Part shown: positions 1 through 7,332 of the stretch, in pieces
Position numbering within the stretch: the first letter of the stretch is position 1
Layout of the letters: every line of letters starts with the position of its first letter
Origin: Pelagibacteraceae bacterium
Lineage (GTDB): Bacteria > Pseudomonadota > Alphaproteobacteria > Pelagibacterales > Pelagibacteraceae
NCBI GenBank assembly: GCA_002704145.1
Contig: PAFH01000015.1
Location: 1 to 7,615 of the forward strand
Length of the DNA: 7,615 bases
Reading direction: 5' to 3'
Translations under genes and position numbers: made by a program
Notes under the pieces: model-generated
Databases searched by the model: none
What the model was told of the DNA's origin: nothing
What the model saw: only the letters and a program-made list of their open reading frames with translations

Positions 1-1
1 G

Positions 2-379
2 TTTGAAATTCCAGTAAATAAAAAGACATTTAATGGTTTATCGCCTGCACACCAAGCGATACTAAAAAATGCTGCTTATGCTGCGAATACAGATAACTAC
101 TTCAAGGCGTTAGTGAGATACTCTGCTGATTTATCAAAATTGATGAATCAACACAAAGTAAACGTGTATCAAACATCTGATGAAATCTTGGCTCAACAGT
201 TAAAAGGTTGGGATAAAGTAATAGGCGACTTTACGAAAAAAGACGCATTCTTTAAAAAGATTGTAGATTCACAGAAGAAATACGCTAAGAGAGTTATGAA
301 ATACTTACTCATGAATCAGCCAAATTACAAATTGGCTTATGAAAATGAGTTTGGTAGTATTTCTAAAGTTAAAATTTAA
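2..379 (+). CDS. dctP: TRAP transporter substrate-binding protein DctP, C-terminal part (5' end outside window)
   Basis: The reading frame is open from the first bases and ends with TAA at 377-379, giving the last 125 residues of a longer protein; a full member is usually about 330-370 aa. The GTG at 113 lies inside the conserved part and is not the start. The visible part has the helical C-terminal look of periplasmic DctP-type proteins: a 'GLSPAHQAIL' segment, an 'A...N' helix, then a Lys-rich tail of long helices containing 'AQQLKGWDKV' and 'FFKKIVDSQKKYA'. The family captures organic anions in the periplasm and delivers them to the DctQM permease. Assignment rests on this pattern plus dctQ and dctM directly downstream; the subgroup is probably the mannitol/chloroaromatic (FcbT1-like) type. 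The substrate is unknown, and the signal peptide and most of the ligand pocket lie outside the window. Confidence 0.85.
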   Translation, partial: FEIPVNKKTFNGLSPAHQAILKNAAYAANTDNYFKALVRYSADLSKLMNQHKVNVYQTSDEILAQQLKGWDKVIGDFTKKDAFFKKIVDSQKKYAKRVMKYLLMNQPNYKLAYENEFGSISKVKI

Positions 380-399
380 TTAACTTTTAAATAATTTTT

Positions 400-428
400 A
401 AAAGGGGGCTTTTTGGCCCCCTTTTTTT
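400..428 (+). terminator. Rho-independent terminator between dctP and dctQ
   Basis: AAAA GGGGGC (400-409) can pair with GCCCCC TTTT (416-425) around a 6-nt T-rich loop, and the T run continues to 428. The GC-rich stem followed by T is a classic intrinsic terminator and starts about 20 bp after the dctP stop. It lies inside a TRAP cluster, so it probably reduces rather than abolishes transcription into dctQM. This would give more binding protein than permease. Confidence 0.88.
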
Positions 429-464
429 ATAGAAAATAATAAAATTTTAGAATAGTTTATTTTT

Positions 465-1049
465 ATGAGAGGATTTATTAGTTTCGCAGATCATTTAAGC
501 ACTTCGGTAGGAAAGGCTTTTTCATGGTGCATAGTAATTTTAATGGGCGGAACTTGTTATGAAGTCGTAATGGCTTACGCTTTTAACGCACCGACATTGT
601 GGAATTTTGATTTTAGTTTACAAATGTATGGAGCTATTTTTATGATGGCTGGGGCTTATACTTTATCTACAGAAGCTCATGTCAGAGGAGATGTAATTTA
701 CAGATTATTTAAGCCAAGAACACAAGGGTATATAGATTTAATTTTATACTTTATATTTTTCTTTCCAGGTGTGTTAGCGCTAGCTTTTTATGGATATGAG
801 TATGCTGCATTAGCTTGGAAAATAAAAGAAACTAGCTGGAATAGCCCGGCTCAAATTCAAATTTACATGGCAAAAGCATTAATACCTTCAGCCGGAGTTC
901 TTTTAATAATTCAGGGTGTAAGTGAAGTATTTCGATCAATAATTTGTATTCAAACTGGTCATTGGCCAGCGAGAATGGTTGTTGCTGAAGAAACAGAAAA
1001 AATGTTAATGAGAACTTCACAAGACGAGGATCAAAAAGATGTTATTTAG
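465..1049 (+). CDS. dctQ: TRAP transporter small permease subunit DctQ
   Basis: A 194-residue integral membrane protein with four evident hydrophobic segments (about 17-40, 52-70, 90-115 and 135-160), the normal architecture of DctQ, the 4-TM subunit that partners DctM. The 'AHVRGDV' motif at about 71-77, after the second segment, matches the 'E/A-HVRVDV' signature of the family. The 'SSP/NSP' loop followed by a long last helix with 'IQGVSE' resembles the FcbT2-like (mannitol/chloroaromatic) subgroup. A charged cytoplasmic tail (173-194) closes it. The ATG at 465 is preceded by an A/T-only stretch with no Shine-Dalgarno, 36 bp after the terminator T run, so transcription must come from readthrough or from a weak promoter in that stretch that I cannot identify. 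Its 3' end overlaps dctM by 11 bp, suggesting translational coupling. Confidence 0.93.
   Translation: MRGFISFADHLSTSVGKAFSWCIVILMGGTCYEVVMAYAFNAPTLWNFDFSLQMYGAIFMMAGAYTLSTEAHVRGDVIYRLFKPRTQGYIDLILYFIFFFPGVLALAFYGYEYAALAWKIKETSWNSPAQIQIYMAKALIPSAGVLLIIQGVSEVFRSIICIQTGHWPARMVVAEETEKMLMRTSQDEDQKDVI
1026..1030 (+). promoter_or_regulatory. Shine-Dalgarno for dctM, inside dctQ
   Basis: GAGGA lies 8 nt before the ATG at 1039 and supports that start, although it sits within the coding end of dctQ. It is one of the few clear ribosome-binding sites in the window; most starts here lack one. Confidence 0.5.
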
Positions 1050-2400
1050 TTTAACAAATCCAGAAGTAGCAATACTAATGATGGCAATTTTTTTATTTGC
1101 TGTACTTCTTGGTTTTCCAATTGCATTTACTTTAATGGCAATGGGAGTTGGATTTGGTTATTACGCCTATTTTGATCCAACTCGTATGGAACATCTTTTA
1201 GATAATAGAATTTTTCAATTATTTGTTCAAAATACTTATACTGTAATGGATAACACAGTGTTAACTGCAGTCCCCTTATTTTTATTTATGGGATATCTCG
1301 TCGAAAGAGCTGGGATAGTTTCAAGATTATTTTTTGCTATAAGATTAGCATCGCATAGATTGCCTGCGTCCATGGCAGTCGCAGCGTTAATAACTTGTGC
1401 CCTTTTTTCAACAGCTACAGGAATTATTGGTGCTGTAGTTACTCTAATGGGCTTGTTAGCTTGGCCGGCAATGGTCAAAGCAGGCTATGATAAGAAATTT
1501 GCTTCTGGAGTAATATGTTCAGGAGGTTGTCTTGGGATATTAATTCCACCGAGCATTATGCTTATTGTTTACTCTGTTATTGCACAGCTTTCGCCTTTAA
1601 GGTTATTTGCTGCCGCAATACTACCTGGTTTACTACTCGCAGGACTATATATAGGCTACGCAATTACTAGAGCATATTTTAATCCGTCTATAGCACCAAA
1701 ACCACCTGAAGAAGAAATACCTCCGAGAGCAGAAATTATGAAGGAAGTTTTGGTTTCTTTTCTTCCTCTTTTCTCACTAATTATTTTAGTGCTTGGTACA
1801 ATTTTAGGAGGACTAGCTACACCTGCAGAAGCAGCAGGAGTGGGAGCATTTGGTGCAATAGTTCTGTCATACTTTTATAAGACTTTAAAATGGAAAAACT
1901 TTAAAGAGTCGGTTTTCCTTACGGCAAAGACAACTGCAATGATAATGTGGTTGTTTATTGGGTCTTGGACCTTTTCATCAGTTTTTTCTTACTTGGGAGG
2001 CCACGAAGTATTTGAGCATTTCTTTAAATCTATGGATCTTGCCCCATGGCAGTTTCTGGTAATTACCCAAATTATAATTTTCTTGCTTGGGTGGCCATTG
2101 GAATGGACTGAAATATTGATTATTTTTGTTCCAATATTTTTGCCTTTGGTTGAATTTTTTGGAGTTAATCCATATTTCTTTGCGATGTTGATCGCCCTAA
2201 ATTTACAAACTTCTTTTTTGACTCCGCCCATGGCAATGTCAGCTTATTATCTTAAAGGTGTTCAATCGAAAAACGTTGAACTTATGGAAATATTCATAGG
2301 CATAATGCCTTTCTTGGGAATAGTGATTTTCGCTATGGTACTTATGTATTTATTCCCAGGTATAGCTCTTTGGTTACCAGATGCTTTATTCGCAAACTAA
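1039..2400 (+). CDS. dctM: TRAP transporter large permease subunit DctM
   Basis: A 453-residue, very hydrophobic protein with about 12 predicted membrane segments, within the usual 425-460 aa range. DctM is the ion-coupled translocation subunit that takes substrate from DctP and works with DctQ in the inner membrane. Visible family features are the first-half 'GCLGILIPPSIM' hairpin loop at about 163-174, preceded by 'SGVICSGG'; the second-half 'GGLATPAEAAGVGAFGA' at about 257-273; and a proline-rich hydrophilic linker at about 216-231. A Trp/Glu-containing 'GWPLEWTEI' loop and a late 'LTPPMAMSAYYLKG' segment match the FcbT3-like subgroup. The start is fixed by the GAGGA motif and by the 11 bp overlap with dctQ. 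No disruption is seen. The amidase gene follows after 9 bp, so the two are probably cotranscribed. Confidence 0.96.
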   Translation: MLFSLTNPEVAILMMAIFLFAVLLGFPIAFTLMAMGVGFGYYAYFDPTRMEHLLDNRIFQLFVQNTYTVMDNTVLTAVPLFLFMGYLVERAGIVSRLFFAIRLASHRLPASMAVAALITCALFSTATGIIGAVVTLMGLLAWPAMVKAGYDKKFASGVICSGGCLGILIPPSIMLIVYSVIAQLSPLRLFAAAILPGLLLAGLYIGYAITRAYFNPSIAPKPPEEEIPPRAEIMKEVLVSFLPLFSLIILVLGTILGGLATPAEAAGVGAFGAIVLSYFYKTLKWKNFKESVFLTAKTTAMIMWLFIGSWTFSSVFSYLGGHEVFEHFFKSMDLAPWQFLVITQIIIFLLGWPLEWTEILIIFVPIFLPLVEFFGVNPYFFAMLIALNLQTSFLTPPMAMSAYYLKGVQSKNVELMEIFIGIMPFLGIVIFAMVLMYLFPGIALWLPDALFAN

Positions 2401-2409
2401 AAATTTATA

Positions 2410-3741
2410 ATGATAGATACCGCTTCTCTAAATGCCAACGAATTGGTCTCCAAATTGAAATCAGGTGAAATTTCCTCAGTAGAATTGTGTAAAGCCTATA
2501 TTAAAAGGATCGAAAAATTTGATAAAGAAATAAAAGCTTGGGCTTTTTTAGATAAAAAAATTCTTTTAGAAAAAGCAGAAGAAGCAGACGAATACAGAAA
2601 AACAGGAAAACCTTTGGGTTCTTTACACGGGCTTCCAGTTGCAATCAAAGATATAATTGGAACATATGATATGCCAACAGAATGCGGAACAGTCTTTAGA
2701 AAAAAAATGTCAAGCTCTCAAGACTCAGAAATAGTAAACTTACTCAAGACTGCTGGAGCAATTATTATGGGCAAAACTGTAACTTGCGAGCTAGCTTACA
2801 TTCATCCAAGTAAAACAAAAAATCCACACGACTACTCTAGAACACCAGGAGGTTCTTCAAGTGGATCTGCTGCTGTAATAGCTTCACATATGGCACATTT
2901 ATCAATAGGTTCTCAAACAGGTGGTTCCGTTATTAGACCTGCTTCTTACTGTGGAATTGTAGGATACAAACCTTCATACGGATTAATTTCAAGAAATGGA
3001 GTTTTAAAAACATCTGATAAACTTGATACAATAGGAGTATTTGGAAAAACTGTAAAAGATGTTGCATTACTTGCTAAAACCTTAATTAAAAAAGATTTAT
3101 ACGATAACGCCACCGTACATTTTGCTGCAGATGATATGATAAAAGCATGCGATGATGGACCAGTTTTTGAACCAAAGTTTATTTTTTATAAAACGGATAA
3201 CTGGAAAAATATTGGCAAAGAGTCTCAAAAAGCATTTGAATTTTTAATTAAAAAACTTAAAAAAAATATAGAGGTGTTTGATATGCCCTCATATTTTAAG
3301 GAAATACCTAAAAATCATCAAATTATACACGAAACAGACTTAGCTAATAATTTTCAAGTTTATTACAAAAAAGATAAAAATAAACTATCAAAAGAAATGA
3401 GGGATGCGATCGAAAGAGGAATGAAATATTCCGCAAAGGAATACACAGATGCAATTGATTTTATGAAACAAAGCTATGAGTCTTACAAAGAAGTTTTTGA
3501 TGATTACCACGGCATTATTACTCCTTCCTCAAGCGGAGTAGCTGATAAAGGCCTAAAATCTACTGGAAGTGCTGACTTTCAAAAAATTTGGACATACTTA
3601 GGTTTACCAACGATTTCGCTTCCTTTACTAACTGGAGAAAATAACCTACCATTAGGGGTCCAACTAGTTGGAAATAAACTTGATGACTTAAGATTTTTAG
3701 GCACAGCTAATTGGTTAGAGAAAAATTGCAAAGATGAATAA
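2410..3741 (+). CDS. Amidase-signature family hydrolase
   Basis: A 443-residue cytoplasmic enzyme with no signal peptide. The Ser-cisSer-Lys triad can be placed: Lys80 in 'AIKD', the cis-Ser149 in 'GGSSSGS' (147-153), and nucleophile Ser173 in 'SQTGGSVIRPA'. The 24-residue spacing between the two serines equals that of GatA and FAAH. The C-terminal 'LPLGVQLVG' is also typical. Enzymes of this family hydrolyse C-N bonds of amides or ureides. It is unlikely to be GatA of the tRNA amidotransferase: gatC and gatB are absent, it is shorter, and the 'GSQT-GSVIRP' form of the signature is common in catabolic amidases near transporters. Lying 9 bp after dctM, it probably acts on the compound taken up by the TRAP system; this is inference. 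It overlaps the next small gene by 8 bp. The substrate is unknown. Confidence 0.92.
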   Translation: MIDTASLNANELVSKLKSGEISSVELCKAYIKRIEKFDKEIKAWAFLDKKILLEKAEEADEYRKTGKPLGSLHGLPVAIKDIIGTYDMPTECGTVFRKKMSSSQDSEIVNLLKTAGAIIMGKTVTCELAYIHPSKTKNPHDYSRTPGGSSSGSAAVIASHMAHLSIGSQTGGSVIRPASYCGIVGYKPSYGLISRNGVLKTSDKLDTIGVFGKTVKDVALLAKTLIKKDLYDNATVHFAADDMIKACDDGPVFEPKFIFYKTDNWKNIGKESQKAFEFLIKKLKKNIEVFDMPSYFKEIPKNHQIIHETDLANNFQVYYKKDKNKLSKEMRDAIERGMKYSAKEYTDAIDFMKQSYESYKEVFDDYHGIITPSSSGVADKGLKSTGSADFQKIWTYLGLPTISLPLLTGENNLPLGVQLVGNKLDDLRFLGTANWLEKNCKDE

Positions 3742-3913
3742 AATAACATCAATAATCGGTTGCGTATTTTGTATTGCTTTTTTGATAGGCTTAGCTACAA
3801 CTTTAACGAGATCAATGATGATTGGTTTCAAAGATGTACTGCCAGTATATATTCTTATGGGCTTAGTAATAATAATGATGTTGTATGAAGCCTTCGGTGA
3901 CAAAAAGAAATAG
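3734..3913 (+). CDS. Small two-helix membrane protein, unrecognised
   Basis: A 59-codon ORF bridging the gap between the amidase and the EamA gene. It starts at an ATG inside the last codons of the amidase (8 bp overlap) and ends with TAG 29 bp inside the start of the EamA gene. The product begins MNKITSIIG, has a first hydrophobic helix at about 5-24, a short Arg/Lys/Asp-containing turn ('TRSMMIGFKD', 25-34), a second helix at about 37-53, and the basic tail 'DKKK'. Without it there would be a 143 bp gap in a run of otherwise touching genes, and its composition (clean alternation of hydrophobic helices and charged ends) looks coding. No strong Shine-Dalgarno is present; coupling to amidase translation is likely. 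I do not recognise a family. It may be a small partner of one of the neighbouring membrane proteins. Confidence 0.7.
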   Translation: MNKITSIIGCVFCIAFLIGLATTLTRSMMIGFKDVLPVYILMGLVIIMMLYEAFGDKKK

Positions 3914-4790
3914 TCTATATCCTTTCTTACTATTATTTATTCAACCAATCTTTATGGCTTCAAATATAATTGTTGCTAGAGGAGGAGTAGAGTATGTTCC
4001 CCCTGTATCATTAGCATTTTGGAGATGGTTAACAGTATTTATAATTTTGATACCATTTTTTTTTAAAGAAATCATAAAAAAAAAAACACAATTAAAAAAA
4101 GAATCCTTCAAACTTTTTTTCTTAGGGTTGACGGGTTGTGGAATTTGTGGCGCATTTCCTTTTATAGCTGGAATGTCAACTACTATGGCAAATATGGGAA
4201 TTATTTATACCTCTTCACCAATATTCATAATTGTAATGTCTGTTTTATTTTTTAAAGATAGAATTAGTTTACCTAGAATCATTGGTTTAATTTTGTGTCT
4301 TTCTGGTGTTTTAATAATTATTTGCAAAGGTGATCTATCCTTTTTAATAAATTTCAAGTTTACTTCTGGAGACTTATGGATGTTGGGTGCAGCTGTGGGT
4401 TGGGCAGTTTATTCTATTTACCTTATCAATTGGAAAAGCAACTTTAGTTTGATGGCTAGATTCACTTTAATAGCTCTTTTTGGAGCTGTCTCTTTATTTC
4501 CTTTTTATTTAATTGAAGAGTCCTTTTTTTTTAACACAGAATTTAATAATAATTTTATATTTTGGGTTTTGTTTGCCGCTATTTCTCCTGGAATTATAGC
4601 TTTCACACTGTATACAAGAGTTCAAAAATATGTTGGAGCATCTTTAGCAGGATTTACGCTTTATATATTTTCGATATATTCCGCTATTTATGGAATAATT
4701 TTATTTAATGAATATTTGTTAAGTTTTCATTATTATGGAGCAGCTCTTGTATTTGCTGGTGTTTATTTGGCTAGAAAGATTATCAAATGA
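3885..4790 (+). CDS. EamA/DMT-superfamily transporter
   Basis: A 301-residue protein with ten predicted membrane helices arranged as two EamA repeats (about 12-147 and 162-299), the standard size for the drug/metabolite transporter family. Family hallmarks are the first-helix 'FMASNIIVARG', 'SLAFWRW' in helix 2, the 'YTSSPIFIIVMSVLFFKDR' type helix-4 region at about 108-126, and its second-repeat counterpart near 257-277 ending in 'LFNEYL'. Members mostly export amino acids, nucleosides or other metabolites; some take them up. It overlaps the small membrane gene by 29 bp and shares ATGA with the next gene, so it is in the same unit as the TRAP genes and amidase. It might expel a reaction product, but the sequence does not identify a substrate. 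An A11 run (4076-4086) lies in the first cytoplasmic loop. A later ATG at 3954 would remove half of helix 1. Confidence 0.9.
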   Translation: MKPSVTKRNSLYPFLLLFIQPIFMASNIIVARGGVEYVPPVSLAFWRWLTVFIILIPFFFKEIIKKKTQLKKESFKLFFLGLTGCGICGAFPFIAGMSTTMANMGIIYTSSPIFIIVMSVLFFKDRISLPRIIGLILCLSGVLIIICKGDLSFLINFKFTSGDLWMLGAAVGWAVYSIYLINWKSNFSLMARFTLIALFGAVSLFPFYLIEESFFFNTEFNNNFIFWVLFAAISPGIIAFTLYTRVQKYVGASLAGFTLYIFSIYSAIYGIILFNEYLLSFHYYGAALVFAGVYLARKIIK

Positions 4791-5587
4791 AATATTTTTA
4801 CTTAACTTTATCATCTATACTGATAGCGTATTTATTGGTAATTCTTTTTGTATATTTTTATCAGAGAAATTTACTCTATCACCCATCAGAAAATAATTAC
4901 CAAAATGATAAAATTCAATTTAATTATGATGAGGTTTTTATAAAAGTTGATGAACAAATTGAATTAAAATCTTGGTTAATAAAAAAAGATTTTAAAAAAT
5001 TAAAAACACTTCTTTTCCTTCATGGAAATGCCGGACATTTATCAAACAGAATTCATAAGCTTAATGAATTACACAAATTAGATATTAATATTTTATTAAT
5101 TTCTTGGAGAGGTTTTAGTGGCAATAAAGGATCTCCAACAGAAATAAATTTATATAAAGATGCTAATGCAGCAATTAAATGGCTAAATGAACAAAAAATT
5201 AGTAATAACAATATTATTCTTTACGGTGAGTCCCTAGGAACTGGGGTAGCTGTAGAATTAGGTAAAAATAATAATTTTAACAGTATAATATTAGAGTCCC
5301 CTTTCACCTCGATTGAAAATTCCGCTAAAATTTATTACCCTTATTTGCCTGTGAAACTTCTTTTAAAGGATAGATACGACTCAATTAGTAAGATTAAAAG
5401 GATTCATGCTCCAATTTTGATCATGCACGGCAAGAAAGATGATGTAGTTCCTTTTTCAATGGGAAAAGAGTTATTTGAAAAAGCCAACAATCCTAAGCAT
5501 TCTTATTTTACTTCTGATGACGATCACATGATGGAATTTAATTCTAGCTTAACAAAAACTATTAGAGATTTTATAGAAAAATATTAA
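4787..5587 (+). CDS. Membrane-anchored alpha/beta hydrolase (BEM46/YfhR-like)
   Basis: A 266-residue protein with one N-terminal hydrophobic anchor (about 4-25), then the 'QRNLLYHP' segment typical of BEM46/ABHD13-like serine hydrolases. The catalytic parts are intact: oxyanion-hole region 'HGNAGH' (79-84), the nucleophile elbow 'GESLGTG' with Ser149, acid Asp218 in 'HGKKDDVVP', and His247 in 'DDDHMME'. The fold after the anchor should face the periplasm or cytoplasm depending on topology; I cannot decide which. The family includes esterases and thioesterase-like enzymes of mostly unknown substrate. It begins at the ATGA overlap with the EamA gene, so it is translationally coupled, but a functional link to the TRAP/amidase genes is not evident. 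Its stop overlaps the end of convergent ftsY by 4 bp, and no terminator separates the two. Confidence 0.9.
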   Translation: MKYFYLTLSSILIAYLLVILFVYFYQRNLLYHPSENNYQNDKIQFNYDEVFIKVDEQIELKSWLIKKDFKKLKTLLFLHGNAGHLSNRIHKLNELHKLDINILLISWRGFSGNKGSPTEINLYKDANAAIKWLNEQKISNNNIILYGESLGTGVAVELGKNNNFNSIILESPFTSIENSAKIYYPYLPVKLLLKDRYDSISKIKRIHAPILIMHGKKDDVVPFSMGKELFEKANNPKHSYFTSDDDHMMEFNSSLTKTIRDFIEKY

Positions 5588-6504
5588 GCATTTAGGCCCA
5601 GTAAAGCTTTTGCAAAAAACTCAGCTTTAAAGGGATGCAAGTCTGTATCTTTTTCTCCCATTCCTACTGCAACAATAGGTAAATTATATTTCTTACAAAT
5701 AGCTAAAATAATTCCACCTTTTGCAGTACTATCAAGTTTAGTAATAATTAAACCAGAGATATTATGTATTTTACTAAATTCTTCTACTTGATTTAAAGCA
5801 TTTTGCCCAGTAGTAGCATCTAAAACCAAAATTACTTCATTGGGAAATTTTTCATCAATTTTTTTAAGAACGTTTATGATCTTTTTATATTCATCCATCA
5901 AATTTTTTTTATTTTGCAATCTTCCAGCGGTATCTATTAAAGCAATATCTATTTGATTTTTTTTTGCAAATTCAGCTGTTTTAAAAGCTACTGACGCAGG
6001 ATCGCTATTCATTTCTGATTTAATTATGTCAACTTTAACCTTCGCTGCCCAAACTTGAAGTTGGTCTATTGCTGCAGCTCTAAAAGTATCTGCAGCACCA
6101 AAAACTACAGATCTGTTATTATCCTTAAAATATTTCCCTAGTTTTCCTATTGTGGTTGTTTTTCCTACTCCATTAACTCCTGACACAACTATTACAGATG
6201 AGCTAGCATTGCCCATCAAACTAAGATCTTTTTCGTATCTAAGAAGTTCAATTGCCATTTTATCAGCTAATAATTTTAAAATTTCTTTATGATCTGCTAA
6301 CTTTTTATCAATTTTAAAATTTTTAAAATCTTTTCTAAGTTCTTTAGCTACAGCAGTGCCTGCATCTGAGGAAATTATTAACTCCTCAAATTCATCTAAG
6401 ACACGATCATCGATAACTTTTTTAGAAAAAATATTTTTGAATCCTTCAGAAAGGCCTGAAGAGCTTTTTCCCAGTCCTAATTTAAATTTGTCAAATAATC
6501 CCAT
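5584..6504 (-). CDS. ftsY: Signal recognition particle receptor FtsY
   Basis: A 306-residue SRP-type GTPase with a complete NG domain. The nucleotide-binding motifs are all present: P-loop 'GVNGVGKTT' (109-117), 'DTFRAAA' (139-145), 'DTAGR' (191-195), 'TKLD' (255-258) and 'GMGE' (281-284). FtsY docks ribosome-SRP complexes at the inner membrane and, paired with Ffh, hands nascent membrane proteins to SecYEG. The long acidic A domain of the E. coli protein is missing; the protein starts with an amphipathic 'MGLFDKFKLGLGK' segment that probably serves as the membrane-binding helix, as in many short alphaproteobacterial versions. It lies 1 bp after dapF and is probably cotranscribed with it; no Shine-Dalgarno is seen. 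Its partner gene ffh is transcribed divergently from the other side of dapF. Confidence 0.97.
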   Translation of the reverse strand: MGLFDKFKLGLGKSSSGLSEGFKNIFSKKVIDDRVLDEFEELIISSDAGTAVAKELRKDFKNFKIDKKLADHKEILKLLADKMAIELLRYEKDLSLMGNASSSVIVVSGVNGVGKTTTIGKLGKYFKDNNRSVVFGAADTFRAAAIDQLQVWAAKVKVDIIKSEMNSDPASVAFKTAEFAKKNQIDIALIDTAGRLQNKKNLMDEYKKIINVLKKIDEKFPNEVILVLDATTGQNALNQVEEFSKIHNISGLIITKLDSTAKGGIILAICKKYNLPIVAVGMGEKDTDLHPFKAEFFAKALLGLNA

Positions 6505-6505
6505 T

Positions 6506-7324
6506 TTATATTTTTATTTTTATATTTTTTATCTCAGAGACAGGTCCGGTCATATATATATTGTTGGATTCATCTATCTCTATATTTAAAAGGCCTTCTT
6601 TAAATTTTATATTTATCTTATTTCCGACTAATTTATTTTTTAAGGCAGCAGCAGCAGTTGCACAGGCTGCAGTACCACAGGCTTTAGTCAGTCCAGCACC
6701 TCTTTCCCAAACATTTACTATTATATTTTTTTTATCAAGTACCTGAGCAAATGTAACATTAGTTTTTTCTGGAAATAGATCATGGTTTTCTATCTTAGGG
6801 CCTATTATTTTAAGATCATGCTCAAAACAATCTTTAACAAAAAAAATTATATGTGGATTTCCTACATTAACACAAAATCCGCCAGTTAAGGTTTTGTTAT
6901 CAATATTTAAAGTTACGTTGCTTGGATTTAATGTTTTAGACAATGGGATATCTTTTACATTAAACAAAGGTTTTCCCATTTCGAGTTTTACATAAAAATT
7001 TTCAACTATTTTCGCATTAAGTATTCTATTGTTTGTTTTTAACTTAATTTCTTTTGTGCTTAAGTTTTTGCCTAAAAGATAAGCTACACATCTAGATCCA
7101 TTTCCACAGGCGCTTATTTCACCTCCATCAGAGTTGAAAATTGTTAACGGGAATGAGTTTTCTTTTTCTTTTTCTATAAAAATTATTTGATCAAAACCAA
7201 TATTTGTTCTACTTCCTAATTCAATTATTTTTTCTTTTCCTAAATTTATATCGTCGTTTCTTCTATCAATAATAATGAAATCATTTCCCAATCCATCCAT
7301 TTTATAAGCATTAATAGTTGTCAT
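6506..7324 (-). CDS. dapF: Diaminopimelate epimerase DapF
   Basis: A 272-residue cytoplasmic enzyme of normal length that converts LL- to meso-diaminopimelate, the precursor of lysine and of peptidoglycan cross-links. Both catalytic cysteines are visible: Cys73 in 'SACGNGSRC' and Cys216 in 'TKACGTAACA'. Substrate-binding elements include 'GLGNDF' near the N terminus (11-16), 'NSDGG' (64-68), 'NVGNPH' (153-158) and 'ERGAG' (207-211). The 'ACGTAACA' form of the second active site is typical of alphaproteobacteria. The start ATG at 7324 begins 'MTTINAYKMDGLGND', the expected beginning of the family. ftsY follows after a single base. In several alphaproteobacteria a MiaB/MtaB-like tRNA methylthiotransferase gene stands between dapF and ftsY; it is absent here. 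Expression starts in the divergent region shared with ffh, perhaps from a transcript with almost no 5' leader. Confidence 0.97.
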   Translation of the reverse strand: MTTINAYKMDGLGNDFIIIDRRNDDINLGKEKIIELGSRTNIGFDQIIFIEKEKENSFPLTIFNSDGGEISACGNGSRCVAYLLGKNLSTKEIKLKTNNRILNAKIVENFYVKLEMGKPLFNVKDIPLSKTLNPSNVTLNIDNKTLTGGFCVNVGNPHIIFFVKDCFEHDLKIIGPKIENHDLFPEKTNVTFAQVLDKKNIIVNVWERGAGLTKACGTAACATAAAALKNKLVGNKINIKFKEGLLNIEIDESNNIYMTGPVSEIKNIKIKI

Positions 7325-7332
7325 AACTGATT

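Noticed and set aside
832..1020. Minus-strand ORF of 62 codons inside dctQ
   Set aside because: It lies wholly opposite a well-supported membrane protein gene, and its product shows no recognisable motif. The same applies to minus-strand ORFs at 1236-1478 and 1989-2231 inside dctM.
2410..3741. GatA subunit of the tRNA amidotransferase
   Set aside because: No gatC or gatB is adjacent, the protein is shorter than usual GatA, and the context is a TRAP operon. A catabolic amidase fits better.
3715..3903. Minus-strand 62-codon ORF in the amidase-EamA gap
   Set aside because: The plus-strand frame 3734-3913 in the same place fits the operon direction and spacing and gives a cleaner two-helix protein. 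The minus-strand product looks like a complement of it.
6356..6746. Plus-strand ORFs opposite ftsY and dapF (6356-6589 and 6561-6746)
   Set aside because: They are antisense shadows of essential, motif-complete genes and have no features of their own.
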